Positions 1 through 8,359 of a DNA stretch of 38,602 nucleotides are shown here, one piece after another. Source of the stretch: a bacterium (lineage in GTDB: Bacteria > Fidelibacterota > UBA2242); NCBI GenBank assembly GCA_018824205.1, contig JAHJGX010000249.1, positions 1-38,602 on the forward strand, in the 5' to 3' direction. Under the pieces are notes generated by a model that saw only the letters and a program-made list of their open reading frames with translations, did not search any database and was not told the DNA's origin. The translations under genes were made by a program, and so were the position numbers. Each line of letters begins with the position of its first letter. Positions within the stretch are counted from its first letter, which is position 1.

Positions 1-4
1 TGAC

Positions 5-256
5 ATGCCCGGTACAGCAATGGATTCTGAAGAGGAAAAACATGTGCAGATGAAGACCAGTTACACACCGCAATTGCTGATAGGTCTGTTTTTAGTATTC
101 ATCGGGGCAACTCTGCTGATTAGAGACTGGTGGTATCTTGATCAGATATTTCGGGACATTTTCAGATTTAGCTGGAAATATTTGCTACCGGTACTGCTGA
201 TTGGATTGGGGATATATATTATTGCCAAAGGTGATAAAGTAAGAAAAAGCGATTGA
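5..256 (+). CDS. Small membrane protein, LiaF/DUF5668-like
   Basis: This is a short protein with two predicted membrane helices, roughly residues 23-40 (QLLIGLFLVFIGATLLI) and 58-75 (YLLPVLLIGLGIYIIAKG). Two helices with a tryptophan-rich link (RDWWYLDQIF) and a glycine-containing second helix recall the LiaF-type transmembrane domain family (DUF5668); this is a resemblance only. The track start has no upstream stop inside the window, so the gene could begin outside it. The ATG at 50 (MKTSYTPQ), with GAGGA about 12 bases upstream, is an equally good or better start. TGA at 1-3 lies in another frame and may be the end of the preceding gene. The function is not known. Confidence 0.6.
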   Translation: MPGTAMDSEEEKHVQMKTSYTPQLLIGLFLVFIGATLLIRDWWYLDQIFRDIFRFSWKYLLPVLLIGLGIYIIAKGDKVRKSD

Positions 257-309
257 AACCGACCGCAACTATAGTAAGTTCGATCTGAGAAATGAAAAAT
301 AAAAACGGC

Positions 310-337
310 GTCACCCTGAGTAGGATCGAAGGGTGAC
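310..337. repeat. REP-like palindrome GTCACCCT...AGGGTGAC
   Basis: GTCACCCT and AGGGTGAC form a perfect 8-bp stem around a 12-base loop (gagtaggatcga). It lies in a 386-bp gene-free stretch after the first gene. Similar GTCACCCTGAG...TCGAAGGGTGAC palindromes are, from general knowledge, common intergenic repeats in FCB-group genomes. There is no T-tract, so it is not a convincing terminator. Confidence 0.6.
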
Positions 338-509
338 TGTATGACTGTCTTCGGTTGTATGCCATTACACCTGGAATAAGGAAGGAGGCTATTGGGAGTT
401 GTCATATCGTGAGGCTGTTTCATTGTGTCTTGATAATAGTATAATGAATGATTAAAATAGAAGCAAATGGATGAGAGCCTAAAAAGTTTGTCTATGAAAA
501 AACCTTTTG

Positions 510-576
510 GTTTCTTGATTAAGAAACTTTCTAAAAATGTTTCTGTATGGAGAAACTTGTTTCTTAATAGAGAAAC
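510..576. promoter_or_regulatory. Three tandem dyads GTTTCT-N6-AGAAAC
   Basis: Three 18-bp dyads with identical arms GTTTCT and AGAAAC and a 6-base spacer lie at 510-527 (spacer tgatta), 539-556 (gtatgg) and 559-576 (taatag). The first extends to 7 bp with a 4-base loop. They sit 67-133 bp before the start of the AT-rich secreted protein gene. Identical arms with unrelated spacers suggest repeated binding sites for a dimeric regulator; clustered hairpins in RNA are the alternative. No neighbouring regulator gene is visible. Confidence 0.5.
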
Positions 577-642
577 CTGTTTTAAGCGTAAATGTGAAGT
601 ATAAACATATGTTAGAAGTATAAAAGAGTGTGTAAGGATAAT

Positions 643-2112
643 ATGAAAAGATATTTACTTATTATGATGGCACTTTTATCTGTTGGACTCAATTCTCAAA
701 TTATCAATATAAGCGATAATGAATCCAAATCATGTAATCCATATTTTATATCAACTGGCCTTAAAAAATATGTTTTTTGGCACGATGATAAAAATGGGAA
801 TACTGACATATTTTATCGAATATTAGAAAATGATAGTTGGTCCGATATTATGAAAATTGAAACATCATTGAACTCGCAACTATCTTCAATGTGTGTAGGT
901 GATTCAAATACCATTCATCTATTATGGTGCGAAACTGAAAATTCACAATCATATCTATTCTATGGCCGGATTAGAGATTCAATCATTATAGATACAACAA
1001 AAATTTACACTTGTGTGGATTCCACTATCATTTTCAGCTCAATAGTATATGATGACACAAATAAAACAACTCATTTTTCATATGATGTTTCATTTTTTGA
1101 TACTGTCTTATTTAAAGAGAAAATATTTACTTATTATTCATATATAGATCCTTCAAGAAATTTTTCAAAAGCAAACCTTCTTTTGACTAATAATAATTAT
1201 TCTCGATCGCAATTAGCAATAGATAAAAACGGTGAATTATTATGTTTCTATCATAAAGCAGATTCTGTTAGAATAGAATGTATTAGAAAGACCGAAGAAA
1301 ATAGTTGGATTGATTGGACAAGTGTTACAACTGATTTTCCAGGAATAGGACATAATTTTATTGTTAAGGCAGATAAATATCAAAATATTCACATCGTTTC
1401 ACATCCTGGTGATTTACCTACTTGTCCATGTACTTGGTTATTGTATACAAACTGGGATGGAGAAAAATGGAGTGACGTGGAAAATGTTCCATCTCATACT
1501 AATTACGGGAGATACGCTGAACATGATTATCCTGATATTGCTTTTTCATCATTGAATTATCCTGTTATTACCTGGGAACAAAAGAATTATGGTGATTATT
1601 TGGATCAGCGTGATAAATTTATTGGAACCGCTGTAAAACTTGAAGATGAATGGATTGTAAATGGTGATATTGAAAAATTTCGTAAACCTTCAAAACCTAA
1701 AATCTTAGTTGATTCTGAGGATTTGATTAATTACGTATGGGAAGATACATCCGATGGCGATAGTGATATATATTATTGTAAGACTTCATTAATTGTATCA
1801 ATTGAAAGTGAATCGAATTTTTCCCCATCTGATTTTAAAATAAATCAAAATTATCCTAATCCATTTAATCCTTCGACAACGATTAATATAGAAGTAAATA
1901 ATCCGATGTTAAAGGTATTAACAATTAAAATTTACAATTCCATAGGGCAGCAAGTTCGAATTATTGAAAAACAGGTTTTTGGTGCTGGATATTATGATAT
2001 AACATGGGACGGGTGCTCTGATAGTGGCTCTATTTTGCCATCAGGAGTTTATTTTTATAAGGTTAATGATAGTAATACTTATATAGCAAGAAAAATGACT
2101 TTAATTAAATAA
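643..2112 (+). CDS. Secreted protein with T9SS-type sorting tail
   Basis: The track begins at a GTG, but the ATG at 643 is preferred: AAGGA lies 4 bases upstream and the protein then opens with a signal peptide (MKRYLLIMMALLSVGLNSQ). The body holds recurring beta-propeller-like strands such as YVFWHDDKNGNTDIFY, IHLLWCETENSQSYLFY and VWEDTSDGDSDIYY, reminiscent of sialidase/BNR-like repeats. The last 92 residues are a FlgD-Ig/type-IX sorting domain: NQNYPNPFNPST, then ITWDG, then SGVYFYKV and a basic end ARKMTLIK. The protein is therefore probably exported by a type IX-like route and anchored or released at the cell surface. It is clearly more AT-rich than most of the window, which may mean recent acquisition. 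The substrate or ligand is unknown. Confidence 0.85.
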   Translation: MKRYLLIMMALLSVGLNSQIINISDNESKSCNPYFISTGLKKYVFWHDDKNGNTDIFYRILENDSWSDIMKIETSLNSQLSSMCVGDSNTIHLLWCETENSQSYLFYGRIRDSIIIDTTKIYTCVDSTIIFSSIVYDDTNKTTHFSYDVSFFDTVLFKEKIFTYYSYIDPSRNFSKANLLLTNNNYSRSQLAIDKNGELLCFYHKADSVRIECIRKTEENSWIDWTSVTTDFPGIGHNFIVKADKYQNIHIVSHPGDLPTCPCTWLLYTNWDGEKWSDVENVPSHTNYGRYAEHDYPDIAFSSLNYPVITWEQKNYGDYLDQRDKFIGTAVKLEDEWIVNGDIEKFRKPSKPKILVDSEDLINYVWEDTSDGDSDIYYCKTSLIVSIESESNFSPSDFKINQNYPNPFNPSTTINIEVNNPMLKVLTIKIYNSIGQQVRIIEKQVFGAGYYDITWDGCSDSGSILPSGVYFYKVNDSNTYIARKMTLIK

Positions 2113-2135
2113 CTTCTAACCATTGTGTACTTTTA

Positions 2136-2162
2136 TATTAAAAACAAGCAATATTTTTAATA
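2136..2162. terminator. Possible weak AT-only terminator hairpin
   Basis: TATTAAAAA and TTTTTAATA form a 9-bp stem with a 9-base loop, starting 24 bases after the stop of the secreted protein gene. The stem contains no G-C pairs and the T-run is part of the stem, so it is a weak candidate. Confidence 0.3.
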
Positions 2163-2292
2163 ACTGGAGATTTACCTGATTGCAGACGGTTTTAAACTAC
2201 CTATCCTACTCTTTCGGCAGTCCCCCGATAAATCGAGGCAAGCAGTTTTAACGGTTTACAATGTTAGCAATTGGCAGAATGTTGGTGTAGTT

Positions 2293-2529
2293 AAACCGAT
2301 GAATCGGTTTGATGGATTGATATGTCGTTCTGAGCACCCGATTCAAATCGGGTGTTGCCCCAATCGAATAACCGGTAAGTTTGAGATAACACCCTGTTTC
2401 AACAGGGTGAATATTTACGATAGTAATATATCGGTGAATCAGGGAAGAACAAAAAATCACTTGGGGCAAGGCTTCCCCAACGTTGAAAATCTTTTCCCCC
2501 ACCTGGGGCAAGTTTTCCCCAATATTGAA
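2293..2529. repeat. Cluster of short-loop palindromes
   Basis: Three perfect hairpins with 2-base loops lie in a row: AAACCGAT-GA-ATCGGTTT (2293-2310), CACCCGATT-CA-AATCGGGTG (2335-2354) and CACCCTGTT-TC-AACAGGGTG (2390-2409). Two related copies of a 27-bp element follow (2461-2487 and 2503-2529), both of the form TGGGGCAAGnnTTCCCCAAnnTTGAA and both palindromic. They fill much of the 789-bp gap between two convergent genes. Stem sequences differ while geometry is kept, so the cluster is not a simple duplication. Confidence 0.6.
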
Positions 2530-2901
2530 TACTCTCTCCCCTAAATTTAAAATTTAATTTTCCATATAGTGCAAAGGATTTTCTACATGGATTATTATGT
2601 TTTCCATGTTGTCAGGATTTTATTCCACATGGATTTTGATATATTCCAGAGGGGATCTATATTGAACGTGGATTCGGTCACGATGTGGATTGATATGACC
2701 AGATGATTACGAATTTCTATTGATACTTGACTAAGGCCGACTTAACTCAACCTGTATTAACGGCTTAAGTCAGGCCTTCTATCGTTTCCTCAGCACTACG
2801 GTGTAACAAATCCAAAATCAATTAAATAGTCTTAGCGCCCTCTGTAAATTCTTAGCGATCTCTGCGGTTTAGGAATAAAACAGGTTAGAAACGAAAAAAT
2901 A
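2530..2901. other. Gene-free stretch between convergent genes
   Basis: No gene is seen here on either strand. An imperfectly repeated motif (ACATGGATT twice, then ACGTGGATT and ATGTGGATT) lies at about 2586-2695. Near 2829-2870 a short tandem repeat (TCTTAGCGcCCTCTG and TCTTAGCGaTCTCTG) matches a type of intergenic repeat often seen in FCB genomes. No promoter or terminator is convincing. Confidence 0.5.
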
Positions 2902-4272
2902 TCACTCTTCCGTATAAAACTTAATCACCCGCACGATTGAATTCTGACACACCGGGCAGAAATTCACCAGGCTTTTTGAGAACATTTTACAATCGAGATA
3001 CGGCCGGTATTGGCCTTCCGAAACATAGCCCGAACCTTCATAGGCGCCGACTTTGCCCCAGTATTCCTGTTTTCTGAGTAGTTGATAGCGCTCATCCTGG
3101 TTCTTATAGGGGATATTATCGAATAACTGCTTTTCCCAGGGCGTCGGAACCGGAGTATCGGCATCGATGAAAGATTTCCATTTGATTGTTTCGGGATCGG
3201 TATTGGGAGTGACATTCGGTTCCCATGGTTCGACGTCCAGTGGGTAGAATTCATTGTAAGCTACCTGTGAGGTATAATATTCATCAGCCAATCCACCGAA
3301 AGCATGCCCGAACTCATGGACGAAGACATAATCCGGCCACCAGGCGTTTTCCTCTTTGGCGTCGTGACTGTAACAGGTAGAGTAGAGGTTGTAGATTCCG
3401 CCGCCGCCGTACTTGTCGCTGTTCACGATGAAATAGAGTTGATCATATGGTGCGTTGGCGGCAATATCCCGGATACGCTTGTTATCGAAGGCTAAAACAT
3501 AGCGGTCGGAATCGAAGGAGTTATAGGACAATTCAAACGCTGATTTGACGAACACACCGGTACGGGGATTGTCGATACCCGATTCTTCCGAAGGAACTTC
3601 CAGGTACCGGACATTGAACCGGTCTTTGTATTCGTTGAACGGTGGCGCTTCAAAGAGGACAGTCATAAAATGCTTCACGTCATCTCGGAATTTGCGCAGC
3701 TCCTTTTTGGTATAACCTTCCGGCAGCAGCAGAATATCGACTTTCTCACTAGGCGAACCGTTATTTATATAGCTTTTGACTTTGTAATTAAATTGCGGCT
3801 TGTCCCGGCGGATAAACCGGGAATCAGGGTCGATCTCGGTTTCAAATTCGGCTTCGAAAGCGCCATTACTATTGCGGGAATAATGAACAAATTTGATCGG
3901 CTTTTTGGGAAATGGGATCAAAACCGATGCGGAAATCGTCCGATAGATTCCAGCAGCGGCTTCGTCGGTGGTCTGCCATTCCTGGAAGAGACTGCTGAAG
4001 CCTTTCGAAAAGATCAGAGTATTGGTGTTTATATCGAAGATTTCAACTTTATGGTTGCCGTAATTCAGCGTATCGATCAGGTTCGTCATGCTGCCGGCCC
4101 AGACCGGTTCTTCTTTAATCTGGTCAAGCGAGATAGTTGTCTCGCCTTTTATTCCGGTGAAATAATAATCCACCCGCATGGTTTTATTCACAAAATACTG
4201 ATCAAAATCAGGGCCGGTTTTCGCCATCAGAGAGGTGCTGATTAACAGAAGTCCTAAAAATAGTCGTTGCAT
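2902..4272 (-). CDS. Secreted zinc metallopeptidase, family M64
   Basis: The protein of 456 aa has a signal peptide (MQRLFLGLLLISTSLMA), an N-terminal beta-rich region of about 150 residues matching the M64 N-terminal domain, and an M64 (IgA-peptidase-like) catalytic domain. The zinc site is HEFGHAFGGLADEYY with HEFGH at residues 319-323. VDILLLPEGYT (about 178-188) is the usual opening of the catalytic domain. Length and architecture are complete for the family. It should act outside the cytoplasm as an endopeptidase; the natural substrate cannot be read from sequence. No sorting tail is present, unlike the two other large secreted proteins in the window. It is divergent from ftsE, with a 138-bp shared upstream region. 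Confidence 0.88.
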   Translation of the reverse strand: MQRLFLGLLLISTSLMAKTGPDFDQYFVNKTMRVDYYFTGIKGETTISLDQIKEEPVWAGSMTNLIDTLNYGNHKVEIFDINTNTLIFSKGFSSLFQEWQTTDEAAAGIYRTISASVLIPFPKKPIKFVHYSRNSNGAFEAEFETEIDPDSRFIRRDKPQFNYKVKSYINNGSPSEKVDILLLPEGYTKKELRKFRDDVKHFMTVLFEAPPFNEYKDRFNVRYLEVPSEESGIDNPRTGVFVKSAFELSYNSFDSDRYVLAFDNKRIRDIAANAPYDQLYFIVNSDKYGGGGIYNLYSTCYSHDAKEENAWWPDYVFVHEFGHAFGGLADEYYTSQVAYNEFYPLDVEPWEPNVTPNTDPETIKWKSFIDADTPVPTPWEKQLFDNIPYKNQDERYQLLRKQEYWGKVGAYEGSGYVSEGQYRPYLDCKMFSKSLVNFCPVCQNSIVRVIKFYTEE

Positions 4273-4410
4273 TATTACTCCATTTTACCTGCCGGGAAAT
4301 TAGGTAATCGTATAACGATTATCAAGGCTGTTTGCCGAAATTACAGTAATTCTCAGCAATTCCTTGTTTGAACAGCGCCAGTTATTTAAATTTAAAAAAC
4401 TTGATTTTTT

Positions 4411-5070
4411 ATGATTTCGTTTATTAACGCAACATGCAGCTTCCGAAAAAACGCCGGTGTCAAAAACCTGAATTTCAGCATTGACGACGGTGAATTTGTC
4501 TTTCTGACCGGCCCGTCGGGAGCGGGAAAATCGACCTTGCTGCGCTTGATTTATATGGACCTTTTTCCGGAAAAGGGCAAGGTGCTTATCCGGGATTACG
4601 ATAGTGGAAAGATCAAAGACCGTCAGATTCCTTTTCTACGCCGAAAAGTAGGGATGATTTTTCAGGATTTCCAGCTCCTAAAGGACCGGAATGTTTATCA
4701 GAATGTCGCGATTTCACTGTACGCATCGCATTACAAAATCCGGGAGATAAAAAGCCGGGTCTATGATATCCTGAACCAGGTAGGTCTGGGACATCGCGTC
4801 CATCACAAACCAACGGAACTGTCCGGCGGTGAGCAGCAGCGGGTGGCCATTGCCCGGGCGCTGGTGAAAGAACCAATCGTTTTGTTGGCCGATGAACCCA
4901 CCGGAAATCTCGATCCCAGGGTAAGCATTGAGCTGATGAATTTATTGCATAAAATAAATAAAAAAGGCACGGCGGTAATTGTTGCGACCCATAATTACAG
5001 TCTGATAAAACGGGTGCCGGGCGCCCGGCTGATCCAGATGAACGACGGTGAAATCGCGAGTATCACATGA
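4411..5070 (+). CDS. ftsE: Cell-division ABC transporter ATPase FtsE
   Basis: This ABC ATPase of 219 aa has all motifs in order: Walker [10 protein letters not shown] (34-42), Q-loop FQDF (84-87), signature LSGGEQQ (137-143), Walker B VLLADEP (157-163) and switch histidine H194. FtsE pairs with FtsX at the cytoplasmic membrane and, in studied bacteria, couples ATP hydrolysis to activation of peptidoglycan hydrolases at the division site. The partner gene follows at once, overlapping by ATGA, so translation is coupled. The assignment as FtsE rather than a LolD-type ATPase rests on this neighbour. No clear Shine-Dalgarno sequence precedes the ATG. Confidence 0.93.
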   Translation: MISFINATCSFRKNAGVKNLNFSIDDGEFVFLTGPSGAGKSTLLRLIYMDLFPEKGKVLIRDYDSGKIKDRQIPFLRRKVGMIFQDFQLLKDRNVYQNVAISLYASHYKIREIKSRVYDILNQVGLGHRVHHKPTELSGGEQQRVAIARALVKEPIVLLADEPTGNLDPRVSIELMNLLHKINKKGTAVIVATHNYSLIKRVPGARLIQMNDGEIASIT

Positions 5071-5930
5071 CGATTCTGTGGTTTTTATTTAAAGAAGGGT
5101 TCAAAGGTTTGCTGCGCTCGAAATATTCGGGGGCCTTTTCGATCATTATTATCGCTATCTCGATCATCATGGTTGGTTTTGGGTATATCATTGCCCGGGA
5201 TACACTTTTTATGGTGGAGAATATCCGTTCCCAGTTCGATGTGGATATCTTTATTCTGACAACCGCCGGTTCTGATGATATCGCAGTATTTGATAAAAAA
5301 CTACGTCGCATGAATGAGATAGACCGGGTCATATATATTTCTCCGGAAATTGCGGCGGAGAAATTCAAAAAGGAATTTGGTGAGGATATCCTTGATATTC
5401 TGGATTACAATCCGCTGCCGCCGTCCTTTACGATCAGTCTGAAGCCGATTTACCGGAACCTGATGAGTGTGGAGGCGATTGCCAATATTCTGCAGCGGGA
5501 TTCCGTCGTTGACGAAGTGAAATACCGGAAGAACTTCCTGATTATCCTGGAAAAATACCAGCGGATAATTCTGGTTTGCGTGTTGATTGTGTTTGCGTTT
5601 CTAACGTTGATCTCGATTATTCTGACTTCGAATTCGATTAAGATGACCATTTTTGCCCGGCGGGACATAATTTTAACGATGAAGCTGATCGGTGCCACCA
5701 ACCGTTTCGTTAAGACTCCGTTTGTTATTGAAGGAACTCTGGAAGGCGGGCTTGGCGCATTACTGGCCGGTTTAATCATTTACGGGATCATTTACGTTCA
5801 AAATACCTACCTGCAATCCTTTTTTAATTACACATTAATCGTCAGTTATCAATACTATATTGGGTTACTGCTTTTAGGGTCCTTTTTAGGCTGGATCGGC
5901 AGCCGGCAGGCAATCCGTAGATTTCTTTAA
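5067..5930 (+). CDS. ftsX: Cell-division permease-like protein FtsX
   Basis: The protein of 287 aa shows the FtsX layout: a cytoplasmic N-terminus, a first membrane helix at about 22-42, an extracytoplasmic domain of about 120 residues, then three further helices (about 166-187, 222-243 and 262-280). The loop MKLIGATNRFVKTPFVIEG between helices 2 and 3 is the conserved FtsX cytoplasmic signature. It overlaps ftsE by four bases. FtsX recruits or activates murein hydrolases through its outer loop; in this window no EnvC- or NlpD-like partner is seen. A terminator after it is not evident. Confidence 0.93.
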   Translation: MTILWFLFKEGFKGLLRSKYSGAFSIIIIAISIIMVGFGYIIARDTLFMVENIRSQFDVDIFILTTAGSDDIAVFDKKLRRMNEIDRVIYISPEIAAEKFKKEFGEDILDILDYNPLPPSFTISLKPIYRNLMSVEAIANILQRDSVVDEVKYRKNFLIILEKYQRIILVCVLIVFAFLTLISIILTSNSIKMTIFARRDIILTMKLIGATNRFVKTPFVIEGTLEGGLGALLAGLIIYGIIYVQNTYLQSFFNYTLIVSYQYYIGLLLLGSFLGWIGSRQAIRRFL

Positions 5931-6088
5931 AAAACAATCCAATATGAATGAAAAACCGGGCGACCTTTTCGCTTGGATAAGCATGACGGGGCGAGTATAT
6001 TTTATGGCTTTGTGTAATAATGCTAATTGCCATTATGTCCGAACACTTTTCTAAGGACATTTGTCGGATTATATACCAGTCAGTCATT

Positions 6089-6117
6089 TTGAAGTGATTC
6101 GGTATCTGGTATTATTG
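6089..6117 (+). promoter_or_regulatory. Possible promoter for grpE-dnaJ
   Basis: TTG at 6089-6091, 18 bases, then TATTATTG resembles the TTG-N19-TAnnTTTG promoter of Bacteroidota-type sigma factors. It lies 63 bases before the grpE start in a 249-bp gap. No CIRCE (HrcA) inverted repeat is visible. Confidence 0.28.
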
Positions 6118-6179
6118 TTGCAAGTGAAAAGCGGACAGATTTTTATTACTGGAAAGCCAAATTAGGAGTAAATAAAGCA

Positions 6180-6722
6180 TTGAATAAGAAAACAACTCAA
6201 AAAAGTTCAAAGAAAACTGCAGACAGCGAATCGGATCATGCAAAACCTATCGCTCATCAAAAAGAACTCAAAGATAAACTGACGGAATGCGAACAGCTGT
6301 TATTTGACAGTAATGAAAAGTACATGCGACTGGCGGCCGAATTTGATAATTACCGGAAACGCACTCAGAAAGAGATGGGTGACATTATCGAATATGCCGG
6401 TGAAAAAGTATTGCGCAATATTTTACCCATTCTGGACGATTTTGAACGGGCGATGCTTAATCATGAAGACGATGAAGAACCTGATGAAACCTTGCAGAAA
6501 GGTCTTGTGATGATCTATAAAAAATTCACCAAAACCTTATCTGACATGGACGTAAAACCCATGGAAACGGTGAATCAGCCCTTTAACCCGGATTTACATC
6601 ATGCCGTCATGGCAAAGGAAGTTGAGAATGTGGATGCGGATATTGTTGTTGAGGAGTTTGAAAAAGGATACCTGTTTAAAAAGCATGTTTTACGGCATGC
6701 AAAAGTTGTGGTAAGTAAATAG
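6180..6722 (+). CDS. grpE: Nucleotide exchange factor GrpE
   Basis: The protein of 180 aa has an acidic/basic disordered N-terminus, a long coiled coil (about 25-75, including [15 protein letters not shown]) and the C-terminal beta domain ending in [18 protein letters not shown], all typical of GrpE. It dimerises and releases ADP from DnaK. The start is a TTG at 6180 with AGGAG 11 bases upstream; no ATG in frame would keep the full length. dnaJ follows after 2 bases. dnaK and hrcA are not in the window, so the operon is grpE-dnaJ only. Confidence 0.93.
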   Translation: MNKKTTQKSSKKTADSESDHAKPIAHQKELKDKLTECEQLLFDSNEKYMRLAAEFDNYRKRTQKEMGDIIEYAGEKVLRNILPILDDFERAMLNHEDDEEPDETLQKGLVMIYKKFTKTLSDMDVKPMETVNQPFNPDLHHAVMAKEVENVDADIVVEEFEKGYLFKKHVLRHAKVVVSK

Positions 6723-6724
6723 TT

Positions 6725-7867
6725 ATGGCACGTGATTATTATGAAGTATTAGGCGTTTCCAAAGGGGCTTCCGACGACGAAATCAAAAAAGCCTATCGCA
6801 AGATGGCAATGAAATATCACCCGGATAAGAATCCCGGTGACAAAGCATCTGAGGAAAAATTCAAAGAAACGGCTGAAGCATATTCGGTCCTGACTGATTC
6901 GCAAAAACGCCAGATGTACGATCAATTTGGACATGCCGGACTGAAAAACAACGGGTTTGGTGGCTCATCCGGATTTAGTGGTGGCGGCGGATTCGATCCC
7001 TTCGATATTTTTCGGGAAGTGTTTAGCGGTGGCGGCGGATTTAGTGGCTTTGAAGATCTGTTCAGTGGCGGTGGGGCCCGGCGTTCACGCGGTGGTTCAC
7101 GGACCGGTGGTGATCTGAAAATCAGACTGGCGCTGACCCTCGAGGATATTAATGAAGGTGTCACAAAAAAGGTAAAAATCAAACGCATGGATACATGTAG
7201 GGCTTGTGAGGGGACCGGGGCAAAACCAGGTACTTCCAGAATCACCTGTCCTGTTTGTCATGGATCCGGTGAAATCCGGGAAATGACCCGTTCCCTTTTT
7301 GGGCAGATGGTCAATGTGCGACCCTGTACCAATTGCCTGGGCGAAGGCTCGGTTGCAGAACAACGCTGTTCAACATGTGAAGGTAACGGCCGTGTCAAGG
7401 GAATCCGGGAAATATCGGTTCAGGTTCCTGCCGGAGTCAGTAATGGCAATTACATGACCATGAACGGCGAAGGCAATGTCGGACCGCGGAAAGGGACCCG
7501 TGGTGATTTGATTGTGATTTTTGATGAAAAGGAGCATGATATATTTATCCGGAACGAGGATAATATTTATGTAAATCTGCATATCTCGACCGCTGAAGCA
7601 GTCCTGGGAACTGAAGTGGAAATTCCAACTCTGAACGGTAGAGTGAAATTAACAATTCCCAGTGGTACTCAGAGTGCTAAAATGTTACGCCTGAAACAGA
7701 AGGGAATCCCACACTTGCATCACCATGGCCGGGGAGACCAGATCGTACGGGTTCAGGTAGATGTTCCGAATAATCCCGGCGCACCCGAGAAAAAACTTTA
7801 TAAAGAGCTCCTTGATGTTGAAAAAAAGCGGGGAGCAGTAGTGAATCGATTTAGCAAAATCGAGTGA
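6725..7867 (+). CDS. dnaJ: Chaperone DnaJ (type I Hsp40)
   Basis: The protein of 380 aa has the complete type I architecture: J domain with HPD at 32-34, a Gly/Phe-rich linker at about 73-125 rich in SGGGGF, a zinc-finger region with four CxxCxGxG repeats (Cys pairs 158/161, 175/178, 201/204, 215/218), and the C-terminal substrate-binding domain. It stimulates DnaK ATPase and delivers unfolded clients. It begins 2 bases after grpE and has no strong Shine-Dalgarno site, so reading probably depends on coupling to grpE. Confidence 0.96.
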   Translation: MARDYYEVLGVSKGASDDEIKKAYRKMAMKYHPDKNPGDKASEEKFKETAEAYSVLTDSQKRQMYDQFGHAGLKNNGFGGSSGFSGGGGFDPFDIFREVFSGGGGFSGFEDLFSGGGARRSRGGSRTGGDLKIRLALTLEDINEGVTKKVKIKRMDTCRACEGTGAKPGTSRITCPVCHGSGEIREMTRSLFGQMVNVRPCTNCLGEGSVAEQRCSTCEGNGRVKGIREISVQVPAGVSNGNYMTMNGEGNVGPRKGTRGDLIVIFDEKEHDIFIRNEDNIYVNLHISTAEAVLGTEVEIPTLNGRVKLTIPSGTQSAKMLRLKQKGIPHLHHHGRGDQIVRVQVDVPNNPGAPEKKLYKELLDVEKKRGAVVNRFSKIE

Positions 7868-7921
7868 CCGGACAATGCAAATTTGAGTTGGTGATAAATA
7901 GATTTTTATTTATATTTAGAA

Positions 7922-8359
7922 ATGCTAAATTTGACACGCCAGGAAAGATTGGTGATTCAGTTTCTGGCACTGTTCTTTGTAGTTGGAACGGCTATTCATC
8001 TAATCAGGGAGAAAACCGGCCCGGATGACACACTGAAAATATCCGGGAATTTGGGTGAAGCAAGTGACTTTAAGGCCCGTGCTGAAAAGGTGGATTCCCT
8101 ATATTTTTCCAAGCAGCATCCACAGGAGCCTGAAGTCGTTTTATCGCAAACGGTTTCCGTGACACAGAAGATTGATCTGAATCGAGCCACCCTTGAAGAT
8201 CTGATGAGATTGCCGAAGATTGGGGAGGTAACAGCACAACGGATTATCGATTATCGCACAGCGCATAATGGGTTTACAAGCGTTGATGAATTGGTGAATG
8301 TTAAAGGTATCGGCGAAAAAACATTGGAACGAATAAAAAACGAGGTTTGCATTGAGTAA
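7922..8359 (+). CDS. ComEA-like helix-hairpin-helix protein
   Basis: The protein of 145 aa has one N-terminal membrane helix (about 12-28, IQFLALFFVVGTAIHLI), a linker of about 50 residues, and a ComEA-type DNA-binding domain with two helix-hairpin-helix motifs (LPKIGEVTAQRI at 97-108 and VKGIGEKTLERI at 127-138). ComEA binds double-stranded DNA at the outer face of the inner membrane during uptake. Single-HhH-domain proteins of this shape are widespread, so a competence role is inferred. The next gene overlaps its end by 8 bases. The PilM-like gene two places downstream would fit a pilus/DNA-uptake cluster. Confidence 0.8.
   Translation: MLNLTRQERLVIQFLALFFVVGTAIHLIREKTGPDDTLKISGNLGEASDFKARAEKVDSLYFSKQHPQEPEVVLSQTVSVTQKIDLNRATLEDLMRLPKIGEVTAQRIIDYRTAHNGFTSVDELVNVKGIGEKTLERIKNEVCIE

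Noticed and set aside
142-423. Minus-strand 93-aa ORF
   Set aside because: It overlaps the first membrane-protein gene and runs through the GTCACCCT palindrome; no ribosome site or plausible protein character.
2248-2544. ORFs on both strands in the gap after the first secreted protein
   Set aside because: They only translate across the palindrome cluster, overlap each other, lack ribosome sites and resemble no protein.
3670-4245. 191-aa plus-strand ORF opposite the M64 peptidase
   Set aside because: It is the antisense shadow of a well-supported peptidase gene with signal peptide and HEFGH motif.
5842-6087. Minus-strand 81-aa ORF near the ftsX end
   Set aside because: It overlaps the ftsX 3' end and has no supporting ribosome site; the region is better read as ftsX end plus the grpE upstream region.
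7888-7918. Promoter-like TTG-N20-TATATTTA before the ComEA-like gene
   Set aside because: The -10-like box ends three bases before the ATG, so a start site at normal distance would fall inside the gene.
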